Positions 32,100 through 42,777 of a DNA stretch of 64,000 nt are shown here, piece by piece. The translations under genes and the position numbers were made by a program. A model generated the notes under the pieces. The model saw only the letters and a list, made by a program, of their open reading frames with translations. It was not told the DNA's origin and searched no databases. The stretch's first letter is position 1, and every line of letters begins with the position of its first letter. The stretch is from Guadua angustifolia (Eukaryota; Streptophyta; Magnoliopsida; Poales; Poaceae), in contig CM070501.1 of NCBI GenBank assembly GCA_036346375.1, forward strand, positions 58,898,940 to 58,962,939, written 5' to 3'.

Positions 32100-33695
32100 G
32101 ATCTCATCGAATTCCTAGGTATCTATCAACAGGCGACTTCCCTCGCCGCCGTTGCTGGTGGACGGCGGTGGGCCCTTCCACACGTTTCCAGATCTAATCC
32201 CGTAGTCCCCACTGCCAAGAGAACAATCGCTGCCGCTAGGCCTTCCCCCTCCCTTCCCTGCCTCGCCGCCGCCGGAGCGTCCCGCCGAGAGGCTCGCGCG
32301 GGCTCAAGGAAGGTGGCGGCGGGGAGTTGCTCTTCCTCCATCCTCTGCGGCCGTCGTCCCCTTCCTCTGCGGCCGTTGTTGCCGGCGGGCCTCCCAGCCT
32401 TGGGAAGGTTGGATCCGCGGCTCGGTGGCTGAATCGCTTCCCTCCGCGGATCTGTCTTTGTGGCGAGGTGGGCCATTGTGCGGGTTAAATCGCCGGCGTC
32501 GCCAGGCGGCGTAAATCGGATGGCCAGCCAGATGATGTTCTGGCGGCCGGCTTGGCGCAGACTGCCGCTTGCTTGCTGCGCACCTAGGTGTTTCTAGGGT
32601 TCCGTGTCGGCGTCGGACGGCGGCGGCGTCGGACGGCGGCGGCCTCTATCCATGACTCTTCTTTGTTGGTGTAGCTCGTTGGTGTACTTCTGGTCTTGCG
32701 GTGCTCATGGTGACTCCTTCTTGGGCAATGGTGAGGTTGGCGGTGTTTGGGCTAACGTCTTGGCGGCTTCATTGGAGCCGACGATGGTGACAACCACGGT
32801 GCCACGGTCTTCCTTGAAGCGTCGTCGACAACACCTCCACCTCGCCCGACGGCGGCGTGAAGCGTCGTCTTTCCTCCGTAGGCGTCGTGCAGGTGCTTCC
32901 GCTTTGTCTGGTGGTGTCCTCGCCCTTGTGGGTCGTTTAAGTCATTAAATCGGCAAGTTTGGGTTGTCACCGGTGACTACTCTTCGCCAGCGTCTTCATC
33001 TCTTTCTAGCGTTGTTCATACATTTCTTTTGACCTATGTCATCTTAGCATCGATTCGCGGATTCGCTTTTCTTAGGCGACACAACTCATTTTTAGATGCA
33101 CTCTATGGACTTGATGATCGTGTGCCTATTGGCTAGCTCGCGAATCTGTCATCGAGAGTCAAACATCTAAAATTGTTTGTCGGCCTTGAGAAGATGGCCG
33201 TTGCTATTGGCTAAGATTAAGTGGTATGGCAAGACTAGCTCGGAATGCTGGTGGTTGCAACTTTGGGATCTCCGTGCCGACCGTGGAGAAATCTCTAGGT
33301 CTGACCTTAGTTGGTTGTGCCTGGCAATGGTCTTGTTAAAGGCATTGTTTTGTAGTCTGAGGATTTACTCTCCGAGGTGAAAACCTTTGGTCTGACCTTC
33401 ACTGGTTGGATCATGGCAATGGCGGTGCGTGTGCGTATCGAGTCCTTCTTGGAGGCGTTGTCATTGGAGAGTTTTTATCGCGGTCCAAGTGTTGCTATGA
33501 TGGTGGATAGCTTTGAAGACAATATTGCGTGATGTAGTTTGCCGCGACGGTCCCTTTGTCTTTGTGTGTGTGTGTGTGTGTTTGGCTGTGTACACCCTAG
33601 CTGTGTAGAGGCCGGGAGTCTTCTTAGTATAATTGTATCACCTTGATGTAATTTACTAAGATTAATAAAAGCTTCCTTTATCGAAAATACCGACA
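32100..33695 (+). mobile_element. retroposon-like or captured GC-rich sequence with 3' A-rich end
   Basis: GC-rich from 32120 to 32950, then AT-balanced, with only short unsupported open frames. It ends GATGTAATTTACTAAGATTAATAAAAGCTTCCTTTATCG plus an A-run near 33688, like the end at 28046. It also has a GT microsatellite at 33565-33582. The similar 3' ends suggest one retroposon family. The left limit is a guess. Confidence 0.35.
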
Positions 33696-34040
33696 GACGT
33701 GTAGTTTATTAAAATGTCCAGTCAAATTACTTAACACAAGACAAATACCGAAGTGTAGTTTTGCTCCCAAGTGCAATCTTTACACAATACAAATACCGAA
33801 GTGTAGTTTTGCTCCTAGGTGTAAAATTCCTTAACACAAGACAAATACACAAGACGTGTAGTTTTGCTCCCAGGTGCAATCTTTACACAAGACAAATACC
33901 GAAGTGTAGTTTTGCTCCCAGGTGTAAAATTACTTAACACAAGACAAAACACAAGACGTGTAGTTTTGCTCCCATGTGTAAAATTACTTAACACAAGCCA
34001 GATATATAAGACGTGTAGTTTTGCTCCCAGGTGCAATCCT
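33690..34040. repeat. tandem repeat with GTGTAGTTTTGCTCCCAGGTG core
   Basis: About six copies of AGTGTAGTTTTGCTCC, each followed by AGGTGTAAAATTACTTAACACAAGACAAATAC or a GTGCAATCTTTACACAAGAC variant, with units near 50-65 bp. Two unit types alternate. It lies just before the PreP fragment. Confidence 0.8.
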
Positions 34041-34399
34041 CAAGATGTGAACTACAAGTCCTCTAGCAAAAATAAAAAAAAATCTGTATTCTAGCCTCTC
34101 CATGCATTTCTGTATTGTAGCCTTCAACCTTGAACACAGAATACAGAAATGTATTGCTCACATTCTAGAATTCAACGCCTCTTGTGTTCTTCCAATTTCT
34201 GCACATTACAATCATATTGATTAGTCAAACTGAAGAATCTGAAGAAATGTTAATCAAACATCACATTCATCTACTTGTGACAGAGCATATGAAACAAATT
34301 CATGTCCATCAGAAAGTAGAGCAGTTCTCAAGATTACTTTTGAGGGACGCTACTTAGCTTATATATAAATGTGTTTCCTCCATTAGAATGAGTAATCAA

Positions 34400-34842
34400 A
34401 CCTTTGTAGGATATCTCTTCTTCAGGATTGTCAAGTTCATAATGCCAACCTTCCTGTTGAAATGTTTGGAAGTCCTCAACACATCTAGGGAAAAAGACAG
34501 CATCAAGGTATACATCTACCAAGTTATAGAAATCCTGCAAAACAACAACATGAATGGTGATAATGCTACAAACAAGAGTCGCAGAACAAATAACTGAAGC
34601 AAATTTGTGACTATTAGGTATCACCTTGGTGTTTGTTGATGCAACTGGATAACATGTCCGATCTGGATAGGTGAATGCATTCAAGAAAGTGTGCAACTGG
34701 ATAACATCGTCATTTGACACAGACATCACTTCTGCACCTGTCTTCTTGTGCTTGTAAAGAACAGCAGTTGATTTGCACTCATCTATGATCTGTTCAGAGA
34801 CCTTCTCAAATCCTAGCTTTGCAAGATATTCATGGACATCAT
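34400..34842 (-). pseudogene. captured fragment of presequence protease (PreP, M16C zinc peptidase)
   Basis: On the minus strand: KLGFEKVSEQ, ECKSTAVLYKHKKTGAEVM, SVSNDD, then directly TFLNAFTYPDRTCYPVASTN, a 90-bp GT-AG intron (34535-34624), and DFYNLVDVYLDAVFFP, CVEDFQTFQQEGWHYELDN, EEEISYKG. This is the N-terminal part of the organellar presequence protease, which degrades cleaved targeting peptides in mitochondria and plastids. From family knowledge, about 45 residues containing the inverted zinc motif HxxEH normally separate SVSNDD from the TFLNAFTYPD block. They are absent here and replaced by a 16-nt filler copied from nearby (34692-34707 equals 34640-34655). The fragment ends at an exon border. 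It lies inside a Harbinger-type element and cannot encode an active enzyme. Confidence 0.88.
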
Positions 34843-35085
34843 CTCAGATCTGTTTATGTCGAAGCTAAACTGGTCACACATTCATTCTCAAGTACGCAAC
34901 TTATATGAGTGTCAAGAGGTTACTCGAATGACAAAAGGTTGCAGTTTTGAATGTTTGATTCTTTCTCAAGCAGTGTATTTGCAGCTATCCCATTAAAAAT
35001 TCATGAGCAAAGCAACTTATTAAAATGTAGAATTTGATGATAAAAGCCGACATTTGAGACTTAACACAATGCAACTTTACACTTT

Positions 35086-35721
35086 TTATTTCCAATCAAC
35101 TAAGCACTTACACTCGACTTGAGACATTGCCTCCCTCCCCCGTACTTTGGAAATTACAAGTAGAATAGCACATAAGACTAGCTCCTTCTGGTATAGATGA
35201 GTTGGGGCAAAAGGAGTCCTCACCATGTGGCACAGGGGAGGCGAGGTGGAGACATTTGGGCCGGCAGCGCCATTGTGAGGAGGGCGGTGGCATGGCAATC
35301 TGCTGACGACAGATCTGGTGTGACAATGCCAGAGGCCTTGGCCCATGGTAGAGCCGAGTAGTTGCACGACGAGACCAAGAGGAGGAGGAGGAGGACGACT
35401 GCACGGCCATGACGAGGCGGCGGGCAAGAGGAACTGGGCTTGTGGCGACGGTGAAGAGGCGGCACGGAGGTGTGGAAGGATCCACCGGCGGAAGAGCAGG
35501 TGAGGCGATGCCAGTGAGGCGAGGAATCCCTCACTCGGGTGAGCGGTGATTGGGGCGAGGAAGAGGACTCCCTCAGTCGGGTGAGCGGTGCGAGTGGGCG
35601 AGGAGGAACGACGCGGTCCTATACCGAGCGATTCAACCAAATTTAACGAGCAGACAAAGCAGCATCCAAGGAATATTTCAGAATTGCACCACCTCGTCCC
35701 TGCATCAATGGTTTCGTTCAA
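35086..35721 (-). other. GC-rich block with open frames, function not recognised
   Basis: A minus-strand open frame of 211 codons is rich in Ser, Pro and Arg, with two shorter overlapping frames. No domain is recognised. Composition is far more GC-rich than its surroundings, ending sharply near 35640 where subterminal element sequence starts. It may be a second captured host fragment. Confidence 0.35.
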
Positions 35722-35797
35722 TCAACCAAACACAAGAATGAATTCAAATCCCAGACGGACAATCCGTTCACCACGATACAACGAACCAAATGCATCC

Positions 35798-36140
35798 TTA
35801 GTTAACTTAGTTATATTAGATGGACGTTAAATGATAAAAAATTTTCTCGCGGTTTATAATTAGTATAGGTAATATATCTTATTACAAATTTAATATTTTT
35901 AAATCTAGCTTTTTAATTAGCACACAAATTAAATATATAATCATCCTTTAATTTATTCATAATTTGCATATTTTAGATTTTTTTCAGTTTTATGTTGGAT
36001 TTCATATAAAAATCCATTTTCTATTTTCACTTATTGTTATTCCAAATTTTATTTTTATGATTTACTTTCGAATTTGTGTACAAATCAAATTGTTTTTTTT
36101 GTGAATTGAACTTAATTTGGCTTTTACTTGACAAAGACTC
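35798..36140. repeat. AT-rich dispersed repeat, copy 2, right part
   Basis: Continues the repeat broken at 31630 and matches 8463-8788 (TTAGATGGACGTTAAATGA, ATTAGTATAGGTAATATATC, TTTACTTTCGAATTTGTGTA). Past GGCTTTTACTTG it continues into ACAAAGACTC, so it shows the sequence that the long LTR interrupted at 8789. Confidence 0.8.
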
Positions 36141-36195
36141 ACCCCTAAAAAAATATAATGCATATTTTTTAATGTTCTTATCTTATCCATAAATA

Positions 36196-36405
36196 TATAC
36201 TAGCTATGTGTCCGTGCGTTACAACGGAAATTCAATTTGCGATAAAATTTTTTTTGCAAAGAGCACTAACAATGGCAAAGGTAGGTAATTAAAGAGCAAT
36301 GGCAAAGGTGGGTAATTTTGATGAAATGGTGTGGGTAAAGGTGAGTAATTAAAGAGCAATGGCAAAGGTGGGTAATTTTGATGAAGTGACGTGGGAAGAA
36401 GCTCT
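36196..36405. repeat. Helitron-like terminus and 60-bp tandem repeat
   Basis: ACTAGCTATGTGTCCGTGCG followed by TTACAACGG, read in reverse, gives a short hairpin-like CCGTTGTAACGCACGG before a CTAG end, as in grass Helitron 3' ends. A degraded relative occurs at about 63498. Next to it AATTAAAGAGCAATGGCAAA and following text are repeated with a 60-bp period (36288 and 36348). Confidence 0.35.
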
Positions 36406-36449
36406 CACTTTATATAGTAAATATTATATTTCATATGCCAATAAAAAAT

Positions 36450-36635
36450 TAGTGTGATCTTCCCTTTGTTTCCTAATAAATATCCATCTTTACTTTATAG
36501 CCTCTACATGTATGTATTGAATATAGTACTTATAGACAATTATTAGGGATATTCTTGCCATTTTCAATGTTATCTTAGTCTATATGCCAAGAAAAAATAC
36601 AACTTATAAAGCTGGATGGAATAAGTAACTATTAT
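36450..36635. repeat. possible degenerate Stowaway-like MITE
   Basis: CTTCCCTTTGTTTCCTAATA near the left and a GCTGGATGGAATAAGTAAC end resemble eroded Stowaway termini in opposite orientation. Matches are weak and this is a low-confidence note for an otherwise featureless AT-rich stretch. Confidence 0.25.
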
Positions 36636-36689
36636 TTTGAATTTTTGTTATTTATGGATGTTACTTTGTCACACTAGCACATAAAAGGT

Positions 36690-36915
36690 TATCACAGATG
36701 GTTCAAAAACATCATCACATGTGGTTTTATAAATCATTTGTAAGTATGTGTTGGTGATAATACAACACATCATAAACAGTTCCTAAACTATCTGTGAAAC
36801 ACCTATCACAAACAGTTGTGATAGCCTATTATCACAGACAGATTGTATTATATATCACAAACGGTTATTTATTAGAACTGTCTGTGATAAATTATCACAG
36901 ATGTTTCTATCTTTG
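36690..36915. repeat. CACTA subterminal repeats, left end
   Basis: Repeated ATCACAGATGGTT, ATCACAAACGGTT, AACTGTCTGTGATAA and AACCGTCTGTGAT-like motifs in both orientations, the expected transposase-binding region next to the CACTA terminus. Confidence 0.75.
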
Positions 36916-37199
36916 TTATACGGTTTTATATTGTTTTTTTACTTTATTTTTAGAGATGGCACCACTATTTATTTTGGTGTATGATTCATGCATGTTACTG
37001 TCACCAAAAAAATTGCAACATAAATATATAGTAATTAACTTTAACCTTTAAAGAATCATATATAGATGTCAAACAAACATCACATTCTCATAACTCCACA
37101 CAAATGCAAATCCACATGTACATGAGAAATAAACATGACAACCTCATCATAACTCCACTTGCTTATTATTTTGTATAAAAATTTGCCCTCCACGATGAT

Positions 37200-38350
37200 C
37201 GACACGTGTGTAGCTAGCTTCCTCAATTTGTTCTTCCTCGACTATCATTATTCTATTTTCGATAGGAGACAACTCATTAAATTAATTGTATTCTTCCTCA
37301 TCTACTACATTCTCAACTCTAACAATCCTTCTTTTCCCTGAAGAACTACGTGGCGCTTCTTGTTGGACATGTTGATTACATAGAAAACTTGAACAATTTG
37401 GTTTGCGAGTACGAATAGGTCATCTTTATATCTAACACGTTTGAGGTCTACAGTAGTGATGCCGTACTTGTCAACCTTCCCCTACTAAAGGTAGACCCAA
37501 CGGCACTGTAATAGGGGGATCTTAAAAAGTACGTAGTCGAGCTTCCAAATCTCCTTTATGAACATATAGTAGGAGTTCCTCTTCAATCCAACGGTGTTGA
37601 ACGTATCTATGCAAACACCGCTATTCTGGTTTGTGCTCTTCATATCCTAATCTCTTGTGTAAAAAATTGTACCCATTTAGGTCATATCCTTTCCATGTTA
37701 TGATTATAAATGTTGGCTCTTTTGCTAACCATGTCACTGCATCACCTGATAAGCTCTTAGTGATGAGTCGCTCCTTCAACTATTTGTTCAAGTAAAGGTT
37801 GTGTTGTCTCATGATCCAAGACTCTTGCACGTCGGATTCTGTTGCCGTAGCCAATGCTTGTGTTCGTCAATATACGGGGACACTACAACCATGTGTTGCA
37901 AAATTGTGAAATGGGCTTAAGTATACACAACCAGATCAGGCGTGATTACTTTCCTTTTGATGGTCCCGATACCCTCAAGCCTCCCTTTATGGCGAGATCG
38001 AGGTATACCTATTAGTTTGACCTGAGCCATGTAATCGATGCAGAACTCGATGATATATTCGACTGGATAACCTTCAGCAATGGTAACCTTCGATCGAGAT
38101 CGATTCCGTACATAGGACTTGATTCTTATGTGTCTCTCGAACGGGTACATACTACATAGGAACACGGACCGGTACATCTTTACTTCTCTCACAAGGTGAA
38201 TAATGAGATGGACCATGATATCAAAAAATAACAGAGAGAAATACATCTTAAGATTACATGGAGTCATCACTACCTCACCCTGTAGAATATCTAGTCCTTC
38301 AGAATCAATGGCCTTCTAAGCAAATATGTTAAAGAAATAACACAATCTCA
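37200..38350 (-). pseudogene. CACTA TNP2, C-terminal DUF4218 and DUF4216 remnants
   Basis: The best-preserved block (38270-37917) reads LKMYFSLLFFDIMVHLIIHL, MYPFERHIRIKSYVRNRSRS, IAEGYPVEYIIEFC and IPRSRHKGRLEGIGT, the DUF4218 region. Text before it (38420-38280, including QMLPIAIRSILLI) is the start of the same domain in other frames. Downstream to about 37320, pieces such as SYYMFIKEIWKLDYVLFKIP fit DUF4216. Several frameshifts. Continues the TNP2 pieces at 60619-60880 and 38530-38878. Confidence 0.75.
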
Positions 38351-38529
38351 TGATTGTCTCCTATACCTTGATCAACAAAATACTTCTGATTGCAATAGGG
38401 AGCATCTGTGTCATCAGCACATGATAATCATTAGACTTTATACTTTAAATGGGGAATTATAGAGAGATACCATGCCACCTTAGCAGGCTTTCTTCACCTC
38501 GATGCCCTAGCCATCATCATCTGATTGAT

Positions 38530-38878
38530 TTTTATGTGCCAGGATGTGTTGCACACTGAATATACATGCAAGTTTATGTACTCTTTGCGGTAGAGGATAT
38601 AGTCATTCTGACATACATGCATTCTTTATACGTCCATTTCTAACGGATAAAAAACTTTCTTTGCTTTTGTAGGTGGTTTCGGGCAACTCGTTTCCCTCCA
38701 AAAGTATATCAGCTAAGAGACCTAACAACGTTGTGAAACTCTTATCAGATAAACCGTTATTCGCCTTCAATTTCAAAAGTTCAAACATGGATGGCAACCT
38801 TATGTATTTCGACTTGCAGTCCGAGAACAAAGGTTTCTTTAATTCCTCCATCAAGCCCCAAAATTTGTCATACCCTCT
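38530..38878 (-). pseudogene. CACTA TNP2, middle piece (left of the gypsy insertion)
   Basis: Reads YDKFWGLMEELKKPLFSDCK and then LPSMFELLKLKANNGLSDKS and LPETTYKSKE, the conserved stretch just before the catalytic Transposase_21 domain. After about 38600 the frame stops and the next recognisable text is already the start of DUF4218, so the catalytic domain is missing. Confidence 0.8.
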
Positions 38879-39534
38879 TGACGAGGGCTAGGCGTTCCTT
38901 GACCGGCTGGCACGCGGTCAATGGATCCCCCAAGCTCGGAAGGCCCCGACCACGACCTGGGTGCATACCGAGGCGCTCGACCTAGAGCGCAGCGGACCCG
39001 AGCATGGCTCCGCACGACCTCGGGCTCGGGCGGGATCTCGTTCGAAGCCATAGTCCGCCCTTGGATTTCGGATCAAGCATTTGACCGCGATTACAAAGCA
39101 CGGTCGTGGGGATGAAGCAGAGTGTGCAACAAGTCGGCGATTCTGCTTGACCCTCAATGTGCATGAAGGCCACTTCAGGAATCTCTCCGGCCGATTGCGT
39201 CTGAGAGGAGGTATAAAGACCAAGGATCGCAGATCTTTAGGGGACACGAAGACAACACACAACACGCCATAGCTCGAGCTTAGACATAGCCATTGTTGAA
39301 CTTGAGTGTAACACACCCCAATACTCGAAATAGTTAAGAACACCGCTTAAAGCGATCGAGTAGATTGCATTACCTACAGGGGCTCGAACGAGATAAATCT
39401 CGGTCTCACGCTTCGTTGTTGTCTTGCTCACCATCACCACGTCTACTTTCTTCCTTCGTTCGGCGGCTTGGCTCGGGTCCGTAACACCTGACCCCCATCT
39501 CATTTCTTGCGGTTGGCGATCCCGATCGTCGACA
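38879..39534 (+). repeat. 5' LTR of the Tat-like gypsy element
   Basis: 656 bp, matching 59948-60618 with small indels. It holds a TATA box (TATAAAG, 39212-39218; same at 60282-60288), which places the transcription start near 39245. Open frames here, repeated at the 3' LTR, are not genes. Confidence 0.9.
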
Positions 39535-39536
39535 GC

Positions 39537-39553
39537 TGGCGCCCACCGTGGGG
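39537..39553 (+). other. primer binding site of the Tat-like element
   Basis: TGGCGCCCACCGTGGGG starts two bases after the 5' LTR. TGGCGCC is a common plant retrotransposon primer-site start. The exact tRNA is not assigned. Confidence 0.65.
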
Positions 39554-39603
39554 CCCGATTGTTTCGCTCATTCGCAGGAACGACACCAAGATCCCAGGAG
39601 CAT

Positions 39604-40075
39604 GGCGCACTTCATCGACGGACTTTCCTTGAGCGTGGATTCGGGCACGGACTTCGACTCCGTGTCCCTGTTTTCCTTCGCCGCCACTCGAAAGCAAAGA
39701 CGTTACGATGGCGGGCGGTCATGGCGCGAGGGAGATGCGGATGGCCGTGATCCGCAGACCCGAAGACGCTTCGCCGGATGGTGCATGTCGCCATCAACAA
39801 GTTATAACCGCCCTCGTGAGGCCCAGAGAAGGCAAAGCCGTCCGGGCGCCCGAGCTCCTCTCAGGAGCGCCTCCGCTTATCGCCGGGCCATGGCCGACCC
39901 GATAGGGCGAGATCGAGCTCTTTGGCGAGCCTCGGCGAAGAGCTCGATCGGTATGGCCAAGAGGTCGTACCTCCGCAGACCGAAGTCGACACTCGAGGAC
40001 TGCTCCCGGAAAAGTAATGATAACGTCGCGCCGCCGCGCAGACGGACGCCTCAGCAGAGCTAGCCCCGGCGGCGG
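39604..40075 (+). pseudogene. gag, first part (before element B)
   Basis: The frame from MAHFIDGLSLSVD near 39604 onward is the likely start of the gag polyprotein of the Tat-like element. It is frameshifted and cut at 40075 by the insertion of element B, and resumes at 50563. No domain is complete. Confidence 0.5.
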
Positions 40076-40480
40076 TGTGAGGACCGGATTACCAAATCCG
40101 AACCCTCACGTGTTTCAACCGCTAGTCGAGAATAGCTAAGCGACACAAAGATCTGATGATGATAACACGACATATCATAAAGTAAATAATAGTAATAAGC
40201 AAAAGAGTGTAACAACATAAACATCCATCATCACATTATTACAAGTATGGAGCCTTACGGCTTAAGTGAAAATGTAGCAATGAAATGTAGAACAAAAAGA
40301 GCCAATCAGTGTGCCCACAGGCAACCGACTGGGGTACGCTCCCTAGTAGATCGTGTCGTCCTCCTCTTCATAGTCTGTGGTACAGATGTCGAACGGTGGA
40401 TCGCAGGCCCGTTGACAGCCTCTTCTCCCATCATCATCTGCTTTATGGAATAAGCAACCCCCGCATTGAAACGCGAGGGT

Positions 40481-40497
40481 GAGTATGCAACATACTC
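40481..40497 (-). other. conserved stem-loop GAGTATG-TTG-CATACTC in LTR B
   Basis: A seven-pair stem at the position matching the family A stem-loop. In the other B LTR (from 47641) two bases of one arm are missing (CATACC), which weakens that copy's stem. Confidence 0.55.
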
Positions 40498-40867
40498 GCA
40501 AGTCTAGGAAACTTGATGCAAGTAACTAAATGCATGGCTTAAACAAAGGATGGCATAATGGTTCATTTGCATAACGCAGCATTAAAATTTAAATACAAGT
40601 AATACTTTCGTAAAGCAGCATTTAACAAAATGTAAATAGCATAATTTATTAAACTTGAAATATAACAATTTCCAGGTTCCAACTACCTGGTTGGCTCCAA
40701 CCGCCAAACTACATCCGGGAGCTCTAGCTCATGATTCCTAAACCACATTTTCATGTTTAAACCAAATCCATCATTTCCATTTTAAAACCAAAACCGAAAA
40801 TCTACTATGTGAAAGCGTTCACGCTTGCCCTTATCCGTGGGCACGGCTACTCAAGTAGTTTTTAAGA

Positions 40868-40877
40868 CTCTGCAGAG
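40868..40877 (-). other. conserved CTCTGCAGAG palindrome in LTR B
   Basis: Same palindrome and flanks as 16166-16175 in family A (shared ACGGCTA-TC-A-TAG on one side and TACAC-TTACCCACA-GACATGA on the other). The copy in the other B LTR (48029-48038) has the last base changed. Confidence 0.6.
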
Positions 40878-42029
40878 CTGGTACACTTTACCCACACGAC
40901 ATGATCAGCCCTTCGCGCCAACGTATTGACACACTTCCTTTGGTGTGTCGGCAGGGAGATCATGACAAGGCCTTTACAATGCATATACCGCTTCCGACTC
41001 CGCCCGCTAAGGTTTCATCACTGGTAGGGCTACCCGCCTGATCGAAGCCCCTCTTGCGCCTTGCAAGTACCCTCGAAGAACCGCACGCCCAAATGGCGAA
41101 GTCAAATAACGATACATGCAAATTACTTAGCTGTGTCGTACCCATATAGACATGTGGTTGTCTTGTATAGCATGGCCGAGGTAACACACGATAGGTCCTT
41201 AATTGACTAGGGCGGACAATCACATTCCAAAACTTTGTGCATCCCGCACCCGCCATTCAACCAATCCGCCCCGGTCTAAATCATTTTTTACTTTTAATTT
41301 CAAATTAATACCGGCAACACCAATTGCCATAATTTCCACAATCCATTTTGAATCAAGAATGAAATCATTTCCATAATGGTAAGGTACCGACATGGTTAAG
41401 CATGGCTAAGCATTTTCTCTAGTTCCCATAATACCAAAATGATTAATATTAACAGATAATTAATTTTCCTAGGGTGTCAATGGTTGTCAACATGAATATC
41501 AATGTGGCATAACAATTTGGCAATTAACTAAGCATTTAAAATGACATTAAAGTACAGTACGCAAATATTAAGCATGCAATAATTTTAAAAAAAAAACAAA
41601 ATAGCATTTCATAAATTTGGGTTCAACATGGTCAAGGGAGACTTGCCTTCAGCCTCGCCCGCTGCTGCAACCTCCGCTGGGTGCTCCTCTCGCTCAACCG
41701 GTGCGTCGTCTACACGCGAAACACGCAAATCGAGGCAAAATAAATAAAACTGAAAATAAATAAAATTCATAAATTCATAAAAATGATACCAACAGATAGA
41801 TCTTGATTTTATATGAATTTAGAAATTTGAATCATCCAAATCGGAGTTTGAACGGAGGAGAACGGGCTCTCGGAAGTTTAAATGGAGGAGAAAATACTAG
41901 TGACACGTGTCGCTACGCGATTCGCTGGAATTTTCGGATTTTCCGGATTTATCAGCGATTAAACGGAATAATCCGTGTCGCTGACATGCGGGCCCCATGA
42001 GTCATAGACTCGGCTCATGTGGACCGGGT

Positions 42030-42350
42030 TCACAGAGGGTGGCACGAGGTGATGTGGCGCGACACGTGGCGCGATGTGGCAACACGTGACGGACACGCTA
42101 GTAGCTAGGGCCTACGTGGCGAGGACGTGGCACTGATGTGGCTTATATGTGGCGACACATGGCTCACACGTAGATTAGGGTTGATGTGGCGACGCCAACG
42201 CATCAACCACGTGAGCACGGGACCTGAGGTGGCGCTGAGGTGGCTTAGCACGTGGCGCCACACAGATCTAGCGCATACGGTGGCGGCGACGTGGCGCATA
42301 CGCGGCGTGATGTGGCCGACATGTGTGCCAGTGTGGTGACATGGCATAGA
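42030..42350 (-). repeat. GTGGC / ACGTGGC-rich array in LTR B
   Basis: I count sixteen GTGGC words by eye in about 350 bp on the plus strand, five of them ACGTGGC (the G-box/ABRE-like core), spaced irregularly. The array recurs in the other LTR at about 49205-49525. It lies downstream of the TATA box in the transcribed direction. Confidence 0.65.
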
Positions 42351-42769
42351 GGTGGCGTCTACACAGCGGACACTGCACTACGTGAAGAATGACTTGGCGT
42401 TCGGGCTCAGAGGTTTCTGCAAGAGCTTGGCGCAGATCTGGCCGTGGAGCGGTGATCCGGCGGTGACAAGTTGATGGAGGGTCAGCGGTGAGGCTGCGGC
42501 GCTTCATTGTCGGAGTTGAGAAGATGAGAAGCAAATCGGCGATGGAGTGTCGGGCGATCAAAAGAGTTAGTGCCTTGGAGAGGTCGGCGAGATGAATTCG
42601 ATGGCGAAGATGGCGGCGGGACTCACCGGTGGCGGCGAAACCACAATGAAGTGCAGCACGGTGAAGAAAACGGCGAGGCGAGTGGCGATGAGAGTGTGTC
42701 TCCGTGATGAGAGTTAGGGAAAAATGGGCGCGCGAAGAGGAGAACACGACACGCGATGACAGGAGGCGT

Positions 42770-42777
42770 TTTTATAG
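42770..42777 (-). promoter_or_regulatory. TATA box of LTR B (3' LTR copy)
   Basis: Minus-strand GGCTATAAAAACGC. The same site in the 5' LTR is at 49953-49960. Predicted start near 42740 (49925 in the 5' LTR), leaving about 2.7 kb of transcribed LTR. Confidence 0.65.

Larger units (their letters stand above)
31631..35797. mobile_element. PIF/Harbinger-type element carrying captured gene sequence (Pack-type)
   Basis: The left end GGATGCGTTTGGTTCGTTG and right end (reversed) GGATGCATTTGGTTCGTTG continue as an inverted repeat to about 35 bp. TTA flanks both ends (31628-31630 and 35798-35800). The empty site is preserved in the related repeat near 8468 (GTAACTTAGTTAAC), which proves the insertion and its 3-bp duplication, the PIF/Harbinger pattern. 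A 67-bp tandem duplication repeats the left end at 31698. Subterminal GGATGGTACAGG repeats fill 31735-31930. No transposase is present, so movement would need one in trans. The interior holds a retroposon-like block, a tandem repeat, a PreP gene fragment and a GC-rich block. Confidence 0.85.

Noticed and set aside
33690..34040. Regular repeat array considered as a CRISPR
   Set aside because: The spacers are themselves repeats of two unit types, and the context is a plant transposon; it is an ordinary tandem repeat.
36669..36671. A 3-bp target duplication for the large CACTA element
   Set aside because: TCA on the left and TTG on the right do not match; I could not support a duplication.
38851..39343. 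ORFs repeated at both ends of the gypsy element (also near 59776-60341)
   Set aside because: They lie in the LTRs and recur only because the LTRs are duplicates.
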